Source: Geodermatophilus sp. TF02-6
GTDB taxonomy: Bacteria; Actinomycetota; Actinomycetes; Mycobacteriales; Geodermatophilaceae
Length of the DNA stretch: 64,000 nt
Assembly: GCF_003319115.1 (NCBI RefSeq)
Contig: NZ_QOHF01000022.1
Coordinates: forward strand, 1-64,000
Reading direction: 5' to 3'
A program made the position numbers and the translations under genes. Shown piece by piece: positions 1-7,936 of this stretch. The notes below the pieces were generated by a model. That model did no database searches. It had not been told where the DNA came from and worked only from the letters and a program-made list of their open reading frames with translations. Numbering within the stretch: position 1 is the stretch's first letter; every line of letters starts with the position of its first letter.

Positions 1-180
1 CGACCAATCCTGCAGGTCTGTGCACGACACAGCATCATTGTCTCGGCAGCACCGCATCCTGAACAGCAGCACGCCGGAGCACGATCACCGCGTTGCCACG
101 CCAAGGCTGTAGCCCTGTAGTACTAGGAGGACCCCGGCCCCCTTGCCGGGTCCCGCCGCGGCCGGGGCCTTCCACCTGCT

Positions 181-336
181 ACCTGCAGGGGGCGACGGTG
201 CCCGGGAGGGGAGCAGGTCCTTCCCCGTTCGACCGGAGGAAGGACCCCGCCGCCCCCCACCGTGGAAGGACCCCGTCCTCCTCGTCCCTCGCAGGCTCGG
301 GACGAGCCTCTGGACGGGGCCGGCGGGGGACCCTGC
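181..336. repeat. dispersed palindromic element, copy A1
   Basis: Contains the recurring modules GGACCCCGTCC, CCCTCGCAGGCTCGGGA and GGACGGGGCC found in several other intergenic gaps of this window. It looks composite, with two or three overlapping half-elements, and sits upstream of the rplU promoter. Confidence 0.6.
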
Positions 337-358
337 GGCGGAGCCGTCGGGGCTCGGG

Positions 359-364
359 TACGCT
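359..364 (+). promoter_or_regulatory. candidate -10 box of rplU-rpmA
   Basis: TACGCT fits the TANNNT actinobacterial -10 pattern and is the nearest match upstream of rplU. It implies transcription starting near 371 and a leader of about 120 nt. No clear -35 was recognised. Confidence 0.4.
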
Positions 365-492
365 GGTCCGGTTGCACCGCCCCGGCGGGGCACCATCCGG
401 TGCCGCCTGGGAGGCGGGCAGCCCGTCCAGCAACTGGCGCCCGACGTCCGGGCGCACGCAGGACACGACAGAGGCGATCGAGGAGTCCAGTG

Positions 493-819
493 GTGTACGC
501 AGTCGTGAAGGCTGGTGGCCGGCAGCACAAGGTGGCCGTGGGCGACCGGTTCACGGTGAACCGTCTCGCGGGTGAGGCGGGCGACACCGTCACCCTCCCG
601 GTCCTGCTCCTGGTTGACGGTGACACCGTCACCAGCGACCGGCAGGCCCTGGCCGGCGTGACCGTGACCGGCGAGATCGTCGGCCACGGCAAGGGCCCGA
701 AGATCCGCATCCACAAGTTCAAGAACAAGACCGGCTACCACAAGCGTCAGGGCCACCGTCAGCCGCTGACCGACGTGGTCGTCACCGGCATCGACAGCAC
801 GACCACCACGAAGGGCTGA
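493..819 (+). CDS. rplU: 50S ribosomal protein L21
   Basis: 108 residues starting [14 protein letters not shown], the typical L21 N-terminus, with the C-terminal [21 protein letters not shown] block that contacts 23S rRNA. The GTG at 493 is chosen because homologs begin with this [MV]YAVVK sequence; the reading frame is open further upstream but shows no family similarity there. It is followed after 7 bases by rpmA, and the two form the usual L21-L27 operon ahead of obg. Structural component of the large ribosomal subunit. Confidence 0.97.
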   Translation: MYAVVKAGGRQHKVAVGDRFTVNRLAGEAGDTVTLPVLLLVDGDTVTSDRQALAGVTVTGEIVGHGKGPKIRIHKFKNKTGYHKRQGHRQPLTDVVVTGIDSTTTTKG

Positions 820-826
820 CGTCGAC

Positions 827-1081
827 ATGGCTCACAAGAAGGGCGCCTCGTCCTCCCGCAACGGCCGCGACTCGAACGCGCAGCGCCTCGGCGTCAAGCG
901 CTTCGGGGGCCAGGTCGTGAAGGCCGGCGAGATCATCGTGCGCCAGCGCGGTACCCACTTCCACCCGGGCCTGGGCGTCGGCCGCGGCGGCGACGACACG
1001 CTGTTCGCGCTGCAGCCCGGCGCCGTGACCTTCGGCACCCGGCGGGGTCGCAAGACCGTCTCCGTCACGGCCGTCGACTGA
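827..1081 (+). CDS. rpmA: 50S ribosomal protein L27
   Basis: 84 residues, [19 protein letters not shown], the highly conserved L27 N-terminal tail that reaches the peptidyl-transferase centre, followed by the [10 protein letters not shown] and [20 protein letters not shown] blocks. Full length for the family. Seven bases separate it from rplU, so the two are almost certainly co-transcribed. Downstream lie two hairpins before obg. Confidence 0.97.
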   Translation: MAHKKGASSSRNGRDSNAQRLGVKRFGGQVVKAGEIIVRQRGTHFHPGLGVGRGGDDTLFALQPGAVTFGTRRGRKTVSVTAVD

Positions 1082-1087
1082 GAACCC

Positions 1088-1147
1088 CTGGCCCCGTCCG
1101 GAGGCTCGCCGCGAGCTTGCGAGCGGTGAGTGGGACGGGGTCCTCCT
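1088..1147. repeat. dispersed palindromic element, copy A2
   Basis: Arms CCCCGTCC (1092-1099) and GGACGGGG (1133-1140) pair perfectly, with inner CTCGC/GCGAG arms. Located just after rpmA, where it may act as a terminator or attenuator. Confidence 0.65.
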
Positions 1148-1153
1148 ACCACT

Positions 1154-1196
1154 GCGCCACGAGCGCAAGGGCCGCCGGCCCGTGCGCTCGTGGCGC
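1154..1196 (+). terminator. 14-bp hairpin between rpmA and obg
   Basis: GCGCCACGAGCGCA (1154-1167) and TGCGCTCGTGGCGC (1183-1196) are perfect inverted repeats, and the spacer itself folds (GGGCC/GGCCC). There is no T-run, as is common in high-GC actinobacteria. It ends 32 bases before the obg start and could separate ribosomal-protein transcription from obg. Confidence 0.6.
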
Positions 1197-1228
1197 TTGA
1201 CGAACCAGAACCAGGAGGCGGCGCGGAG

Positions 1229-2725
1229 ATGGCCGCTTTCGTCGACCGCGTGGTCGTGCACGTGGCCGCCGGCAACGGCGGGCACGGGGTCGCGTCGATC
1301 CACCGGGAGAAGTACAAGCCGCTCGGAGGCCCGGACGGCGGCAACGGCGGCAACGGCGGGGACGTCGTCCTCGAGGTCGACCCGAACGTGCACACCCTGC
1401 TCGACTTCCACCACCGCCCGCACCAGAAGGCCGGCAACGGCCGCCCGGGGGAGGGCAGCAACCGGCACGGCGCCCGCGGCGAGGACCGCGTCCTGCGCGT
1501 CCCCGCGGGCACCGTGGTGAGCACCCCCGACGGCCAGGTGATCGCTGACCTCGTCGGCGCCGGCACCCGCCTCGTCCTCGCCCGCGGCGGCAGGGGCGGC
1601 CTCGGCAACGCCGCGCTGGCCAACCCCCGCCGCAAGGCCCCCGGGTTCGCCCTGCTCGGCGAGCCGGGGGAGGCGTTCGACGCCGTCATCGAGCTCAAGA
1701 GCATCGCCGACGTCGGCCTGGTCGGCTTCCCGTCCGCGGGCAAGTCCTCGCTGATCGCGGCCATGTCCGCGGCCCGGCCGAAGATCGCCGACTACCCGTT
1801 CACCACGCTGGTGCCCAACCTCGGCGTGGTCCGCGCCGGCCACGTCACCTTCACCATGGCCGACGTCCCCGGGCTCATCCCCGGCGCGTCGGAGGGTCGA
1901 GGGCTGGGCCTGGAGTTCCTCCGCCACGTCGAGCGCTGCGCGGTACTGGTGCACGTGGTCGACATGGCGACGATGGAGCCGGGCCGCGACCCGGAGAGCG
2001 ACATCGAGGCGCTCGAGCACGAGCTCGCCCAGTACCGGGAGGACCTCGTCGGCCGGCTGCGGTTCGCCGTCCTCAACAAGGTCGACGTCCCGGACGCCCG
2101 GGAGCTGGTCGACCTGGTCCGCGAGCCGCTGGAGGCCCGCGGGCTGCGGGTCTTCCCGGTCAGCGCCGCAACGGGGGAGGGCCTGCGGGAACTCGGCTTC
2201 GCGCTCGCCGCGGCCGTCGAGGTGCACCGCGCCACGCTGCCCGAGGCCGAGCCGGTGCGGGTCACGCTCACCCCGCGCGCGGTCGACGACACCGGGTTCA
2301 CCGTCGAGCGCGACCCGGAGGACGACGCGGCGTTCGTCGTGCGCGGGGTCAAGCCCGAGCGGTGGGTGCGGCAGACCGACTTCGCCAACGACGAGGCCGT
2401 GGGCTTCCTCGCCGACCGGCTCAACCGCCTCGGCGTCGAGGACGCGCTCGCCGAGGCCGGCGCCCGCGAGGGGGACGCGGTGACCATCGGCGACGTCACC
2501 TTCGACTTCGTGCCCACGCTGCCGGCCGGGACGCTCACCGCCGAGGAGACCGCCGGCCTGGGCGGGCGCGGCACCGACACGCGCATCGACGCCCCGCACC
2601 GCGTCCGCGCCGAGGAGCGGCTGGCCGCCAAGCGGGCCCGCCGGGTGCCCTACGAGCTCACCGAGACGTGGACCGACGACGACCTGCCCGACGACCTGCC
2701 CGACGACGAGGACGACGACGCGTGA
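1229..2725 (+). CDS. obg: GTPase Obg/CgtA
   Basis: 498 residues with the three Obg domains in order. First comes the glycine-rich N-terminal Obg fold (GNGGHG...[15 protein letters not shown]). Then the G domain, with Walker [15 protein letters not shown] and NKVD motifs. Last is a C-terminal OCT domain (about 355-430) ending in an acidic tail [15 protein letters not shown]. Obg acts in 50S maturation, stringent response and growth control. The ATG at 1229 is preferred because AGGAGG at 1213-1218 precedes it and the protein begins as its homologs do. The stop codon overlaps the proB start (GTGA). Confidence 0.97.
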   Translation: MAAFVDRVVVHVAAGNGGHGVASIHREKYKPLGGPDGGNGGNGGDVVLEVDPNVHTLLDFHHRPHQKAGNGRPGEGSNRHGARGEDRVLRVPAGTVVSTPDGQVIADLVGAGTRLVLARGGRGGLGNAALANPRRKAPGFALLGEPGEAFDAVIELKSIADVGLVGFPSAGKSSLIAAMSAARPKIADYPFTTLVPNLGVVRAGHVTFTMADVPGLIPGASEGRGLGLEFLRHVERCAVLVHVVDMATMEPGRDPESDIEALEHELAQYREDLVGRLRFAVLNKVDVPDARELVDLVREPLEARGLRVFPVSAATGEGLRELGFALAAAVEVHRATLPEAEPVRVTLTPRAVDDTGFTVERDPEDDAAFVVRGVKPERWVRQTDFANDEAVGFLADRLNRLGVEDALAEAGAREGDAVTIGDVTFDFVPTLPAGTLTAEETAGLGGRGTDTRIDAPHRVRAEERLAAKRARRVPYELTETWTDDDLPDDLPDDEDDDA

Positions 2726-3858
2726 GCGCCCGCCCGGAGGTCGCCGGCGCGCGGCGGGTCGTGGTCAAGGTCGGCTCGTCGTCGCTGACCACCCTGCCCG
2801 GGGGCCTGGACGAGGCGCGGCTCTCCGCGCTGGCCGACGTCCTCGGCGCGGTGCGGGCCCGGGGCCGCGAGGTCGTGCTCGTCTCCTCGGGGGCGATCGC
2901 CGCCGGGCTGGCCCCGCTCGGCATCGCCGGTCGCCCCCGTGACCTCGCCACCGCCCAGGCCGCGGCCAGCGTCGGCCAGCTGCGGCTGGTGCAGACCTAC
3001 GCCGACGCGTTCGCCCGCCACTCGCTCACCGTCGGTCAGGTGCTGCTGACCGCCGACGACCTGACCCGGCGCAGCCACTACCGCAACGCACACCGCACCG
3101 TCGAGCGCCTGCTCAGCCTGGGCGTGCTGCCGATCGTCAACGAGAACGACACCGTGGCCACCGAGGAGATCCGCTTCGGCGACAACGACCGGCTGGCCGC
3201 GCTGGTGGCCCACGTGGCCCAGGCCGACGCCCTGCTGCTGCTCTCCGACGTCGACGGCGTGTACGACGGCGACCCGCGGGTCGGCCCCGCCCGGCTGATC
3301 GACACGGTGCGCGGCCGCGACGACCTGGCCGCGGTCACCCTGGGCTCGGCCCGCCGCAACGGCGTCGGCACCGGCGGGATGGCCACCAAGGTCGAGGCGG
3401 CGCTGATCGCCGCGTACGCCGGCGTGCCCGTCGTCGTCACCTCCACCGCGCAGGCCGCCGCGGCGCTGGCCGGCGAGCGGGTGGGCACGCTGTTCGCCGT
3501 GGCCGGCCGCCGGCCGGGTGCCCGGCAGTTCTGGCTGCGCTACGCCAGCCGCCCGCGGGGCCGGCTGCACCTCGACGAGGGCGCGGTGCGGGCGGTCCGG
3601 GAGCGGGGCGCCTCGCTGCTGGCCGCGGGCGTCACCGGCGCCAGCGGGGAGTTCCTGGCCGACGACCCGGTCGAGCTGGTCGGCCCGGACGGCGCCGTCG
3701 TGGCCCGCGGGCTGGTCGCCTACGACGCCCGAGAGCTGCCCGCGCTCCTCGGCCGCAAGACCAGCGAACTCGACCCCGAGTACCGCCGCGAGGTCGTGCA
3801 CCGCGACGAGATGGTGCTGCTCGGCCCCCGGCCCGTCCGGGCGGTCCCGGCCGGCTGA
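2722..3858 (+). CDS. proB: glutamate 5-kinase
   Basis: 378 residues. The N-terminal amino-acid-kinase fold begins [11 protein letters not shown] and contains [22 protein letters not shown] and [12 protein letters not shown], which bind ATP and glutamate. A C-terminal PUA domain starts near [10 protein letters not shown] (about residue 280). It catalyses the first step of proline synthesis, glutamate to gamma-glutamyl phosphate. The GTG start overlaps the obg stop by four bases, indicating translational coupling. Its partner proA lies about 6 kb downstream in this window. Confidence 0.96.
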   Translation: MSARPEVAGARRVVVKVGSSSLTTLPGGLDEARLSALADVLGAVRARGREVVLVSSGAIAAGLAPLGIAGRPRDLATAQAAASVGQLRLVQTYADAFARHSLTVGQVLLTADDLTRRSHYRNAHRTVERLLSLGVLPIVNENDTVATEEIRFGDNDRLAALVAHVAQADALLLLSDVDGVYDGDPRVGPARLIDTVRGRDDLAAVTLGSARRNGVGTGGMATKVEAALIAAYAGVPVVVTSTAQAAAALAGERVGTLFAVAGRRPGARQFWLRYASRPRGRLHLDEGAVRAVRERGASLLAAGVTGASGEFLADDPVELVGPDGAVVARGLVAYDARELPALLGRKTSELDPEYRREVVHRDEMVLLGPRPVRAVPAG

Positions 3859-3871
3859 GAGACTGCGGCGC

Positions 3872-4354
3872 GTGACGATCCGCCCGATCCGCGAGCTCGG
3901 TGACCCGGTGCTGCGCACCCCGGCCGACGAGGTGCGGTCCTTCGACCGGGAGCTGGCCGCGCTGGTCCGCGACCTCGAGGAGACCGTCGACCACCCCGGC
4001 CGCGCCGGGCTGGCCGCTCCGCAGATCGGGGTGGGCGCGCGCGTCTTCGCCCTCAACATCGACGGCGTCATCCGGCACGCGGTCAACCCGCGGATCGTCG
4101 CGCTGTCCGAGGAGACCCAGGACGGCGACGAGGGCTGCCTGTCCATCCCCGGACTGTGGGCGCCCACCGTGCGGGCGGTGCACGCCGTCGTCGAGGGCGT
4201 CGACGTGCACGGCGAGCCGCTGCGGCTGGAGGGCAGCGGCCTGATGGCCCGGGCGCTGCAGCACGAGGTCGACCACCTCGACGGCAAGGTGTTCCTCGAC
4301 CGGCTCGCGGGCGAGGCCCGCACGACCGCCCTGCGGGCGCTGCGCGACCGCTGA
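3872..4354 (+). CDS. def: peptide deformylase
   Basis: 160 residues with the three diagnostic motifs: GLAAPQIG (motif 1), EGCLS (motif 2, metal-binding Cys) and QHEVDHLDG (motif 3, HExxH metal ligands). It removes the N-formyl group from nascent proteins. GTG at 3872 gives the normal N-terminus VTIRPIRELGDPVLRTPA. It lies 13 bases after proB and may share its transcript. At about 160 residues it is slightly short but complete. Confidence 0.95.
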   Translation: MTIRPIRELGDPVLRTPADEVRSFDRELAALVRDLEETVDHPGRAGLAAPQIGVGARVFALNIDGVIRHAVNPRIVALSEETQDGDEGCLSIPGLWAPTVRAVHAVVEGVDVHGEPLRLEGSGLMARALQHEVDHLDGKVFLDRLAGEARTTALRALRDR

Positions 4355-4378
4355 CCGGCTCCGGGCCACCGCCAGTCA

Positions 4379-4606
4379 CTGATCGGCGTGCCCGGCGCCT
4401 CGCTGCCCGCGCGGGAGATGCAGGAGCTCGGCGTGGCCCGCGCCTCCACCGGCCCGTTCACCCAGCGGGTCGCGCTGACCGCGCTGCAGGACGCCACCGC
4501 GGAGATGGTCGCCGGCGGCACCCTGTCCCCTGGCACCCTGTCCCCCTGGCACCCTGCCCCCTGGCACCCGCGCGCTGAACTGAACGCGCCGCACGAGGTT
4601 GGCTAG
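4379..4606 (+). pseudogene. C-terminal remnant of an isocitrate lyase/PEP mutase-family protein
   Basis: The translated stretch LGVARASTGPFTQRVALTAL followed by QDATAEMVAGGTL matches, from memory of the family, the C-terminal end of PEP-mutase/isocitrate-lyase-like proteins. The large TIM-barrel part is absent upstream, where def sits directly. After GGTL the frame runs into a short tandem repeat and loses similarity. I read this as a decayed fragment left by a deletion. An alternative is a short expressed peptide, for which there is no start-site support. Confidence 0.6.
4517..4570. repeat. 15-16 bp tandem repeat, about 3.5 copies
   Basis: Unit GGCACCCTGTCCCCT at 4517-4531, 4532-4547 (one extra C), 4548-4562 (T to C change) and a partial copy to 4570. 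It forms the tail of the PEP-mutase remnant and looks like slippage expansion in decaying sequence. Confidence 0.8.
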
Positions 4607-4623
4607 AGTGGCTTGGCCAACCT
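4596..4623. promoter_or_regulatory. inverted repeat, likely toxin-antitoxin operator
   Basis: AGGTTGGC (4596-4603) and GCCAACCT (4616-4623) are perfect 8-bp arms around a 12-nt spacer. The repeat ends 13 bases before the TAGTCT -10 box of the antitoxin gene, where antitoxin or antitoxin-toxin complexes normally bind to autorepress. Confidence 0.5.
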
Positions 4624-4636
4624 GGCTGGGCAGCCG

Positions 4637-4642
4637 TAGTCT
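4637..4642 (+). promoter_or_regulatory. -10 box of leaderless antitoxin-toxin transcript
   Basis: TAGTCT followed by 6 nt and the GTG start at 4649, the leaderless arrangement seen at about a dozen genes here. Confidence 0.5.
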
Positions 4643-4648
4643 GGCGGC

Positions 4649-4870
4649 GTGACACACGTCAACGTGCAGGAGGCGAAGACGCGGCTGTCCCAGCTGCTCG
4701 CGGCCGCCGAGCGTGGCGAGGAGGTCGTGATCGCGCGAGGTGGCCGGCCGGTGGTGCGTCTCGTGCCGGTCGACGAGCCCGCCCCTCGCCCCGTCGGCTT
4801 CGTGGCCGGTTCCCTGACCGAGGCCTTCTTCGAGCCGCTGCCGGACGACGAACTCGCCCGGTGGGGGTGA
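4649..4870 (+). CDS. Phd/YefM-family antitoxin
   Basis: 73 residues: VTHVNVQEAKTRLSQLLAAA followed by ERGEEVVIARGGRPVVRLVP is the classic Phd/YefM DNA-binding fold. The C-terminal part (about 45-73), rich in Pro, Phe and acidic residues, is the expected flexible toxin-neutralising tail. The GTG start sits directly after a TANNNT box, so the mRNA is probably leaderless. The stop overlaps the start of the PIN-domain gene, giving a standard antitoxin-first operon with an inverted repeat upstream as a likely operator. Confidence 0.88.
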   Translation: MTHVNVQEAKTRLSQLLAAAERGEEVVIARGGRPVVRLVPVDEPAPRPVGFVAGSLTEAFFEPLPDDELARWG

Positions 4871-5259
4871 CCTCCCTGCTCCTGGACACCCACGCCCTGC
4901 TCTGGCTCCTGCTCGGCCCCGAGCGCATCCCCGCCGAGACCCTGGTGACCGTGCGCGCACCGGAGACCACCGTGTTCGTCTCCGCGGCCAGCGCCTGGGA
5001 GATCGCCACGAAGCACAGACTGGGCAAGCTGCCGGGCGCGGCCGCGGTGGTGAGCGGCTACCGGGAGCACCTCGTCCGGCTGCGCGCGATGGAGCTGCCC
5101 ATCACCGGCCACCACGCGCTCACGGCCGGCACCCTGCAGTGGTCCCACCGCGACCCGTTCGACCGGGTGATCGTCGCCCAGGCGGTGCTGGAGTCCCTCC
5201 CCGTCGTCACCAGTGACCCCGCGCTCGTGGAGTTCCCTGCGATCCGCACCGTGTGGTGA
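4867..5259 (+). CDS. PIN-domain toxin (VapC type)
   Basis: 130 residues. PIN-domain acidic positions are visible: Asp in SLLLDTHALLW, Glu in SAASAWEIATKH, Asp in RDPFDRVIVAQA and Asp in VVTSDP. PIN toxins are Mg-dependent ribonucleases that block translation when free of antitoxin. GTG at 4867 gives a 4-base overlap with the antitoxin stop; an in-frame GTG at 4861 is an alternative. It pairs with a Phd-type rather than VapB-type antitoxin, a common combination. Confidence 0.88.
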   Translation: MTSLLLDTHALLWLLLGPERIPAETLVTVRAPETTVFVSAASAWEIATKHRLGKLPGAAAVVSGYREHLVRLRAMELPITGHHALTAGTLQWSHRDPFDRVIVAQAVLESLPVVTSDPALVEFPAIRTVW

Positions 5260-5344
5260 GCCGCGAGAGCAGGACCGATGGCGTCCTCACCCAGGCCGGC
5301 CCACCCATCGGCACGACCAGGTCGTGGACCTCGAACCGTCGTCC

Positions 5345-5989
5345 TCAGGGTGTGCCGCCGCCGCAGCCCCTCGCCGCCAGTCGGCGGGCACCCTCGCCGG
5401 ACAGCTGGTCTAGCGCGGCGTCCCGCCCGGTGGCCAGCAGCAGGAGCGCGGCCGTCGGCCCCTCGACCGCCGCGCCGGACCCGACTCCCCAGTCGGTGTC
5501 GGTCGCCACCAGCCGGAACCCGGCCAGCCGCCGCCGCGCCCGGAACGGGAAGCCCGTGTCCCAGACCCGCTGGGCGGCCGCGGCCGCGGCCGCCGTCGGC
5601 ATCGACCGGGTCCGGCCCAGTGGCAGCGCGACGTCCTGCCCGTGCACGAGGACGTCGATGAGCGGCTCCATCGGCGTGACGAACGGAGCCGTGCGGCGCG
5701 AACCGACCATCGCCCGCAGCCGCCGCGGGTACTCCGGGCGCGGCAGGCAGGCGGCCCGCAGGGCGGTGTCCCGGATCATCCGGTCGAAGCCGCCCCGCGC
5801 GCGGACGGCGGCGACGAGGGCCTCCCGGTGCCCCAGGTGTGCCAGCGTCAGGTGGGCCGCCACGTCGCCCACCCGCCAGCCGTCGCACAGGGACGGCGTC
5901 GCCCACTCGGCGGGGGAGAGGTCCTCGAGCAGGTCCGCCAGGCTCGACCGCTCGGCGTCGATGGTCCGCCACACGTCGTCGAGGTCCAC
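5345..5989 (-). CDS. mycothiol-dependent maleylpyruvate isomerase-family protein
   Basis: 214 residues of the DinB-like/MDMPI fold: VDLDDVWRTIDAERSSLADL followed by LxxLSPAEWxTPSLCDGWRVGDVAAHL, which is the signature of actinobacterial mycothiol-dependent enzymes of unknown substrate. The His of AAHL and later polar residues would be metal ligands. The GTG at 5989 is preferred over an ATG at 6025 because GAGGGAGG lies just upstream and the ATG falls inside a palindromic operator. Divergent from a MarR regulator, which probably controls it in response to a small molecule. Confidence 0.8.
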   Translation of the reverse strand: MDLDDVWRTIDAERSSLADLLEDLSPAEWATPSLCDGWRVGDVAAHLTLAHLGHREALVAAVRARGGFDRMIRDTALRAACLPRPEYPRRLRAMVGSRRTAPFVTPMEPLIDVLVHGQDVALPLGRTRSMPTAAAAAAAQRVWDTGFPFRARRRLAGFRLVATDTDWGVGSGAAVEGPTAALLLLATGRDAALDQLSGEGARRLAARGCGGGTP

Positions 5990-6005
5990 GACGCCTCCCT
6001 CGTGT

Positions 6006-6024
6006 TGGTACGATCTTCGTACCA
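6006..6024. promoter_or_regulatory. palindromic MarR operator
   Basis: TGGTACGA-TCT-TCGTACCA is a perfect 8-bp inverted repeat. It lies 17 bases upstream of the MDMPI-like gene and 38 bases upstream of the marR-type gene, so one bound dimer could control both divergent transcripts. Confidence 0.65.
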
Positions 6025-6061
6025 TTTTCGTCAGATCCTCTGACCATCGTCAAGGGGGGAC

Positions 6062-6508
6062 GTGAGCGACACAGGGGACCCGCGGCAGAGCCTCGGCCTG
6101 CTCTGCTTCTACCCGCACCGGGCCCTGGAGTCGCGCCTCCTGGGAGAGCTGGCCGCGGCCGGGTTCGACGACATCACCATGGCGCAGGGCCGCATCGCCG
6201 CCCGGATCGGCCCGGCCGGCACCCGGCTCACCGACCTGGCCGCGCAGGCGCTGGTGACCAAGCAGACCGCGGGTCACCTCGTCGACCAGCTGGAACGAGC
6301 CGGCTACGTCCGGCGGGTGCCCGACCCCACCGACGCCCGGGCCCGGCTGGTGCAGGTGGCCGAGCGCGGCCAGGAGGTCGTGGCGGTGGCCCGCCGGGTC
6401 GAGGCCGAGGTGGAGGCCGAGTGGACGGCGTACCTGGGGGAGGAGGCCACCGCCGCGCTGCGCGCGGCTCTGGAGCGGCTGCGGGAGATCACCGACCCGT
6501 ACCGCTGA
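6062..6508 (+). CDS. MarR-family transcriptional regulator
   Basis: 148 residues with the MarR winged helix: RLTDLAAQALVTKQTAGHLVDQ recognition region followed by LERAGYVRRVPDPTDARARL, the beta-hairpin wing. N- and C-terminal helices give the usual dimer interface. GTG start at 6062 is preceded by AAGGGGGGA. It is divergent from the mycothiol-enzyme gene with a perfect palindrome between them, suggesting local repression and autoregulation. Its ligand cannot be told from sequence. Confidence 0.88.
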   Translation: MSDTGDPRQSLGLLCFYPHRALESRLLGELAAAGFDDITMAQGRIAARIGPAGTRLTDLAAQALVTKQTAGHLVDQLERAGYVRRVPDPTDARARLVQVAERGQEVVAVARRVEAEVEAEWTAYLGEEATAALRAALERLREITDPYR

Positions 6509-6512
6509 GGCG

Positions 6513-6938
6513 TCAGCGGGCGGCGGCGCAGGCGGCGCAGGTGCCGAACACCTCCAGCTGGTGCTGCACGTCGGCGAACCCGTGCTCGGCGGCGACCCGG
6601 GCCGCCCAGCGCTCGACGGGCGGGTCGGCGACCTCCACCGTCCGCCCGCACGAGCGGCACACCAGGTGGTGGTGGTGCACCGGGGAGCAGCGCCGGTAGG
6701 CGGCACCACCGTCTGCAAGGCCCTCGCTGCGCAGCACGTCGACCAGGCCGTCGTCCACCAGGGCCTGCAGCGCCCGGTAGACGGTCGCCAGCCCGACCGG
6801 TTCGCCCCGCTCGCGCAGCAGCGCGTGCAGGTCCTGGGCGGTCCGGAACCCCTCGAGCTCGTCGAGGAGGGCCAGGACCGCGCTGCGCTGGCGCGTCTGC
6901 CGGCGGCCCGGGACCTCCGCCGGTTCCGGGCGGCTCAC
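6513..6938 (-). CDS. zur: zinc uptake regulator Zur (Fur family)
   Basis: 141 residues with a Fur-family winged helix (RQTRQRSAVLALL, GLATVYRALQALVDDGLVDV) and metal sites: HHHHLVCRSCG plus a C-terminal CAACAAA, i.e. two CxxC pairs for structural zinc. Encoded at the end of the znuA-znuC-znuB unit with a 4-base overlap with znuB, which favours zinc over iron. When zinc-loaded it would repress the transporter through the palindrome at znuA. Convergent with marR with only 4 bases between stops. Confidence 0.9.
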   Translation of the reverse strand: MSRPEPAEVPGRRQTRQRSAVLALLDELEGFRTAQDLHALLRERGEPVGLATVYRALQALVDDGLVDVLRSEGLADGGAAYRRCSPVHHHHLVCRSCGRTVEVADPPVERWAARVAAEHGFADVQHQLEVFGTCAACAAAR

Positions 6939-7936
6939 GGCCGGCCCGCCCCGTGCTCGTCGTAGTGGACGCCGGTCCCGGTGCGGTGCGGGGCGTGCAG
7001 GTGCCCGTCGTGGTCGTAGTCGACGTGGTCGCCGTGCGGGACCGGCTGGTGCCCGCAGCCGGCGCCGTGCTCGTGCGGGTGGGCGGCGTGCACCTCGGCC
7101 CGGCGCCGGTGGCGGCGGCGGGCGGTGGCGTCGCGGACGGCCACCGCGGCGGTCACCACCAGGAACAGCGCGATCGCCAGCAGCACGATCGTGCCGCCCG
7201 AGGGGGTGCCCGTGTAGAAGGAGGTGGTCGTGCCGGTGACGCTGACCACCAGCCCGATGGCACAGGCCAGGTGGAGGGTCTGCCGGAAGCTGCGGGCCAG
7301 CAGCTGGGCCACCGCGCTGGGCACGATCATCAGCGCGCTGATCAGCAGCAGGCCGACCACCCGCATGGAGAGCACGACCGTGGCGGCGACCAGAGCAGCC
7401 AGGACGACGTTGAGCGCGAGGACCGGCAGGCCGACGGCCCGGGCGTACTCCTCGTCGTCGCTGACCGCGTACAGCCGCTGGCCGAGCAGCCAGACCACGC
7501 CCAGCACCACGACGGTGATGACGGCGAACACCGCGACGTCGCCGGCGCTGGTCGTGGTGATCGCCCCGAACAGGTAGGCCTCGAGGTTGGTCGCCCGGCC
7601 GCGCGGCGCGAGGGACAGCAGCACCACCCCGCCGGCGATGCCCCCGTAGAACAGGACGGCGAGCGCGACGTCGCCGCTGGTGCGCCCGCGCGCCCGCACC
7701 AGCTCGATGACCACCGCGCCCGCGACCGCCGCGACCAGCGCCGTCCCCACCGGGGCGGTGGCGGTCAGGACGCCGACCGCCACCCCGGTGAGCGCCACGT
7801 GCCCCAGCCCGTCGCCGAGCAGGGACAGCCGGCGCTGCACCAGGAACACGCCCACCGCCGGTGCGACCAGCCCCACCATCAGCGAGGCGAGCAGCGCCCG
7901 CTGCATGAAGCCGAACTCGAGGATCTCCACCGTCAA
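6935..7936 (-). CDS. znuB: zinc ABC transporter permease ZnuB
   Basis: 333 residues, ABC-3 family permease with about eight hydrophobic segments (from MQRALLASLMVGLVAPAVG through ATARRRH near residue 285). It carries an unusual cytosolic C-terminal tail of about 45 residues rich in His (HPHEHGAGCGHQPVPHGDH, then HDGHLHAPH), probably zinc-binding. Start TTG at 7936 overlaps the znuC stop; GTG at 7930 is an equally possible start. Imports Zn2+ together with ZnuC and the binding protein ZnuA. Confidence 0.9.
   Translation of the reverse strand: MTVEILEFGFMQRALLASLMVGLVAPAVGVFLVQRRLSLLGDGLGHVALTGVAVGVLTATAPVGTALVAAVAGAVVIELVRARGRTSGDVALAVLFYGGIAGGVVLLSLAPRGRATNLEAYLFGAITTTSAGDVAVFAVITVVVLGVVWLLGQRLYAVSDDEEYARAVGLPVLALNVVLAALVAATVVLSMRVVGLLLISALMIVPSAVAQLLARSFRQTLHLACAIGLVVSVTGTTTSFYTGTPSGGTIVLLAIALFLVVTAAVAVRDATARRRHRRRAEVHAAHPHEHGAGCGHQPVPHGDHVDYDHDGHLHAPHRTGTGVHYDEHGAGRP

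Larger units (their letters stand above)
1..492. other. non-coding upstream region with rplU leader
   Basis: No convincing gene is seen in the first 492 bases. The 3' end of whatever precedes rplU lies outside the window. The segment holds copies of the dispersed palindromic element (about 181-336) and, close to rplU, a TACGCT box at 359-364 that could be a -10 element. That would give a leader of about 120 nt. The leader contains short GC-rich inverted repeats (for example CCGCC...GGCGG around 378-415), so a structured, possibly autoregulatory, L21 leader is conceivable but unproven. Confidence 0.5.

Noticed and set aside
5345-6025. ATG at 6025 as start of the mycothiol-dependent isomerase-family gene
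   Set aside because: It falls inside the MarR palindrome and has no ribosome-binding site; GTG at 5989 follows GAGGGAGG at good spacing.
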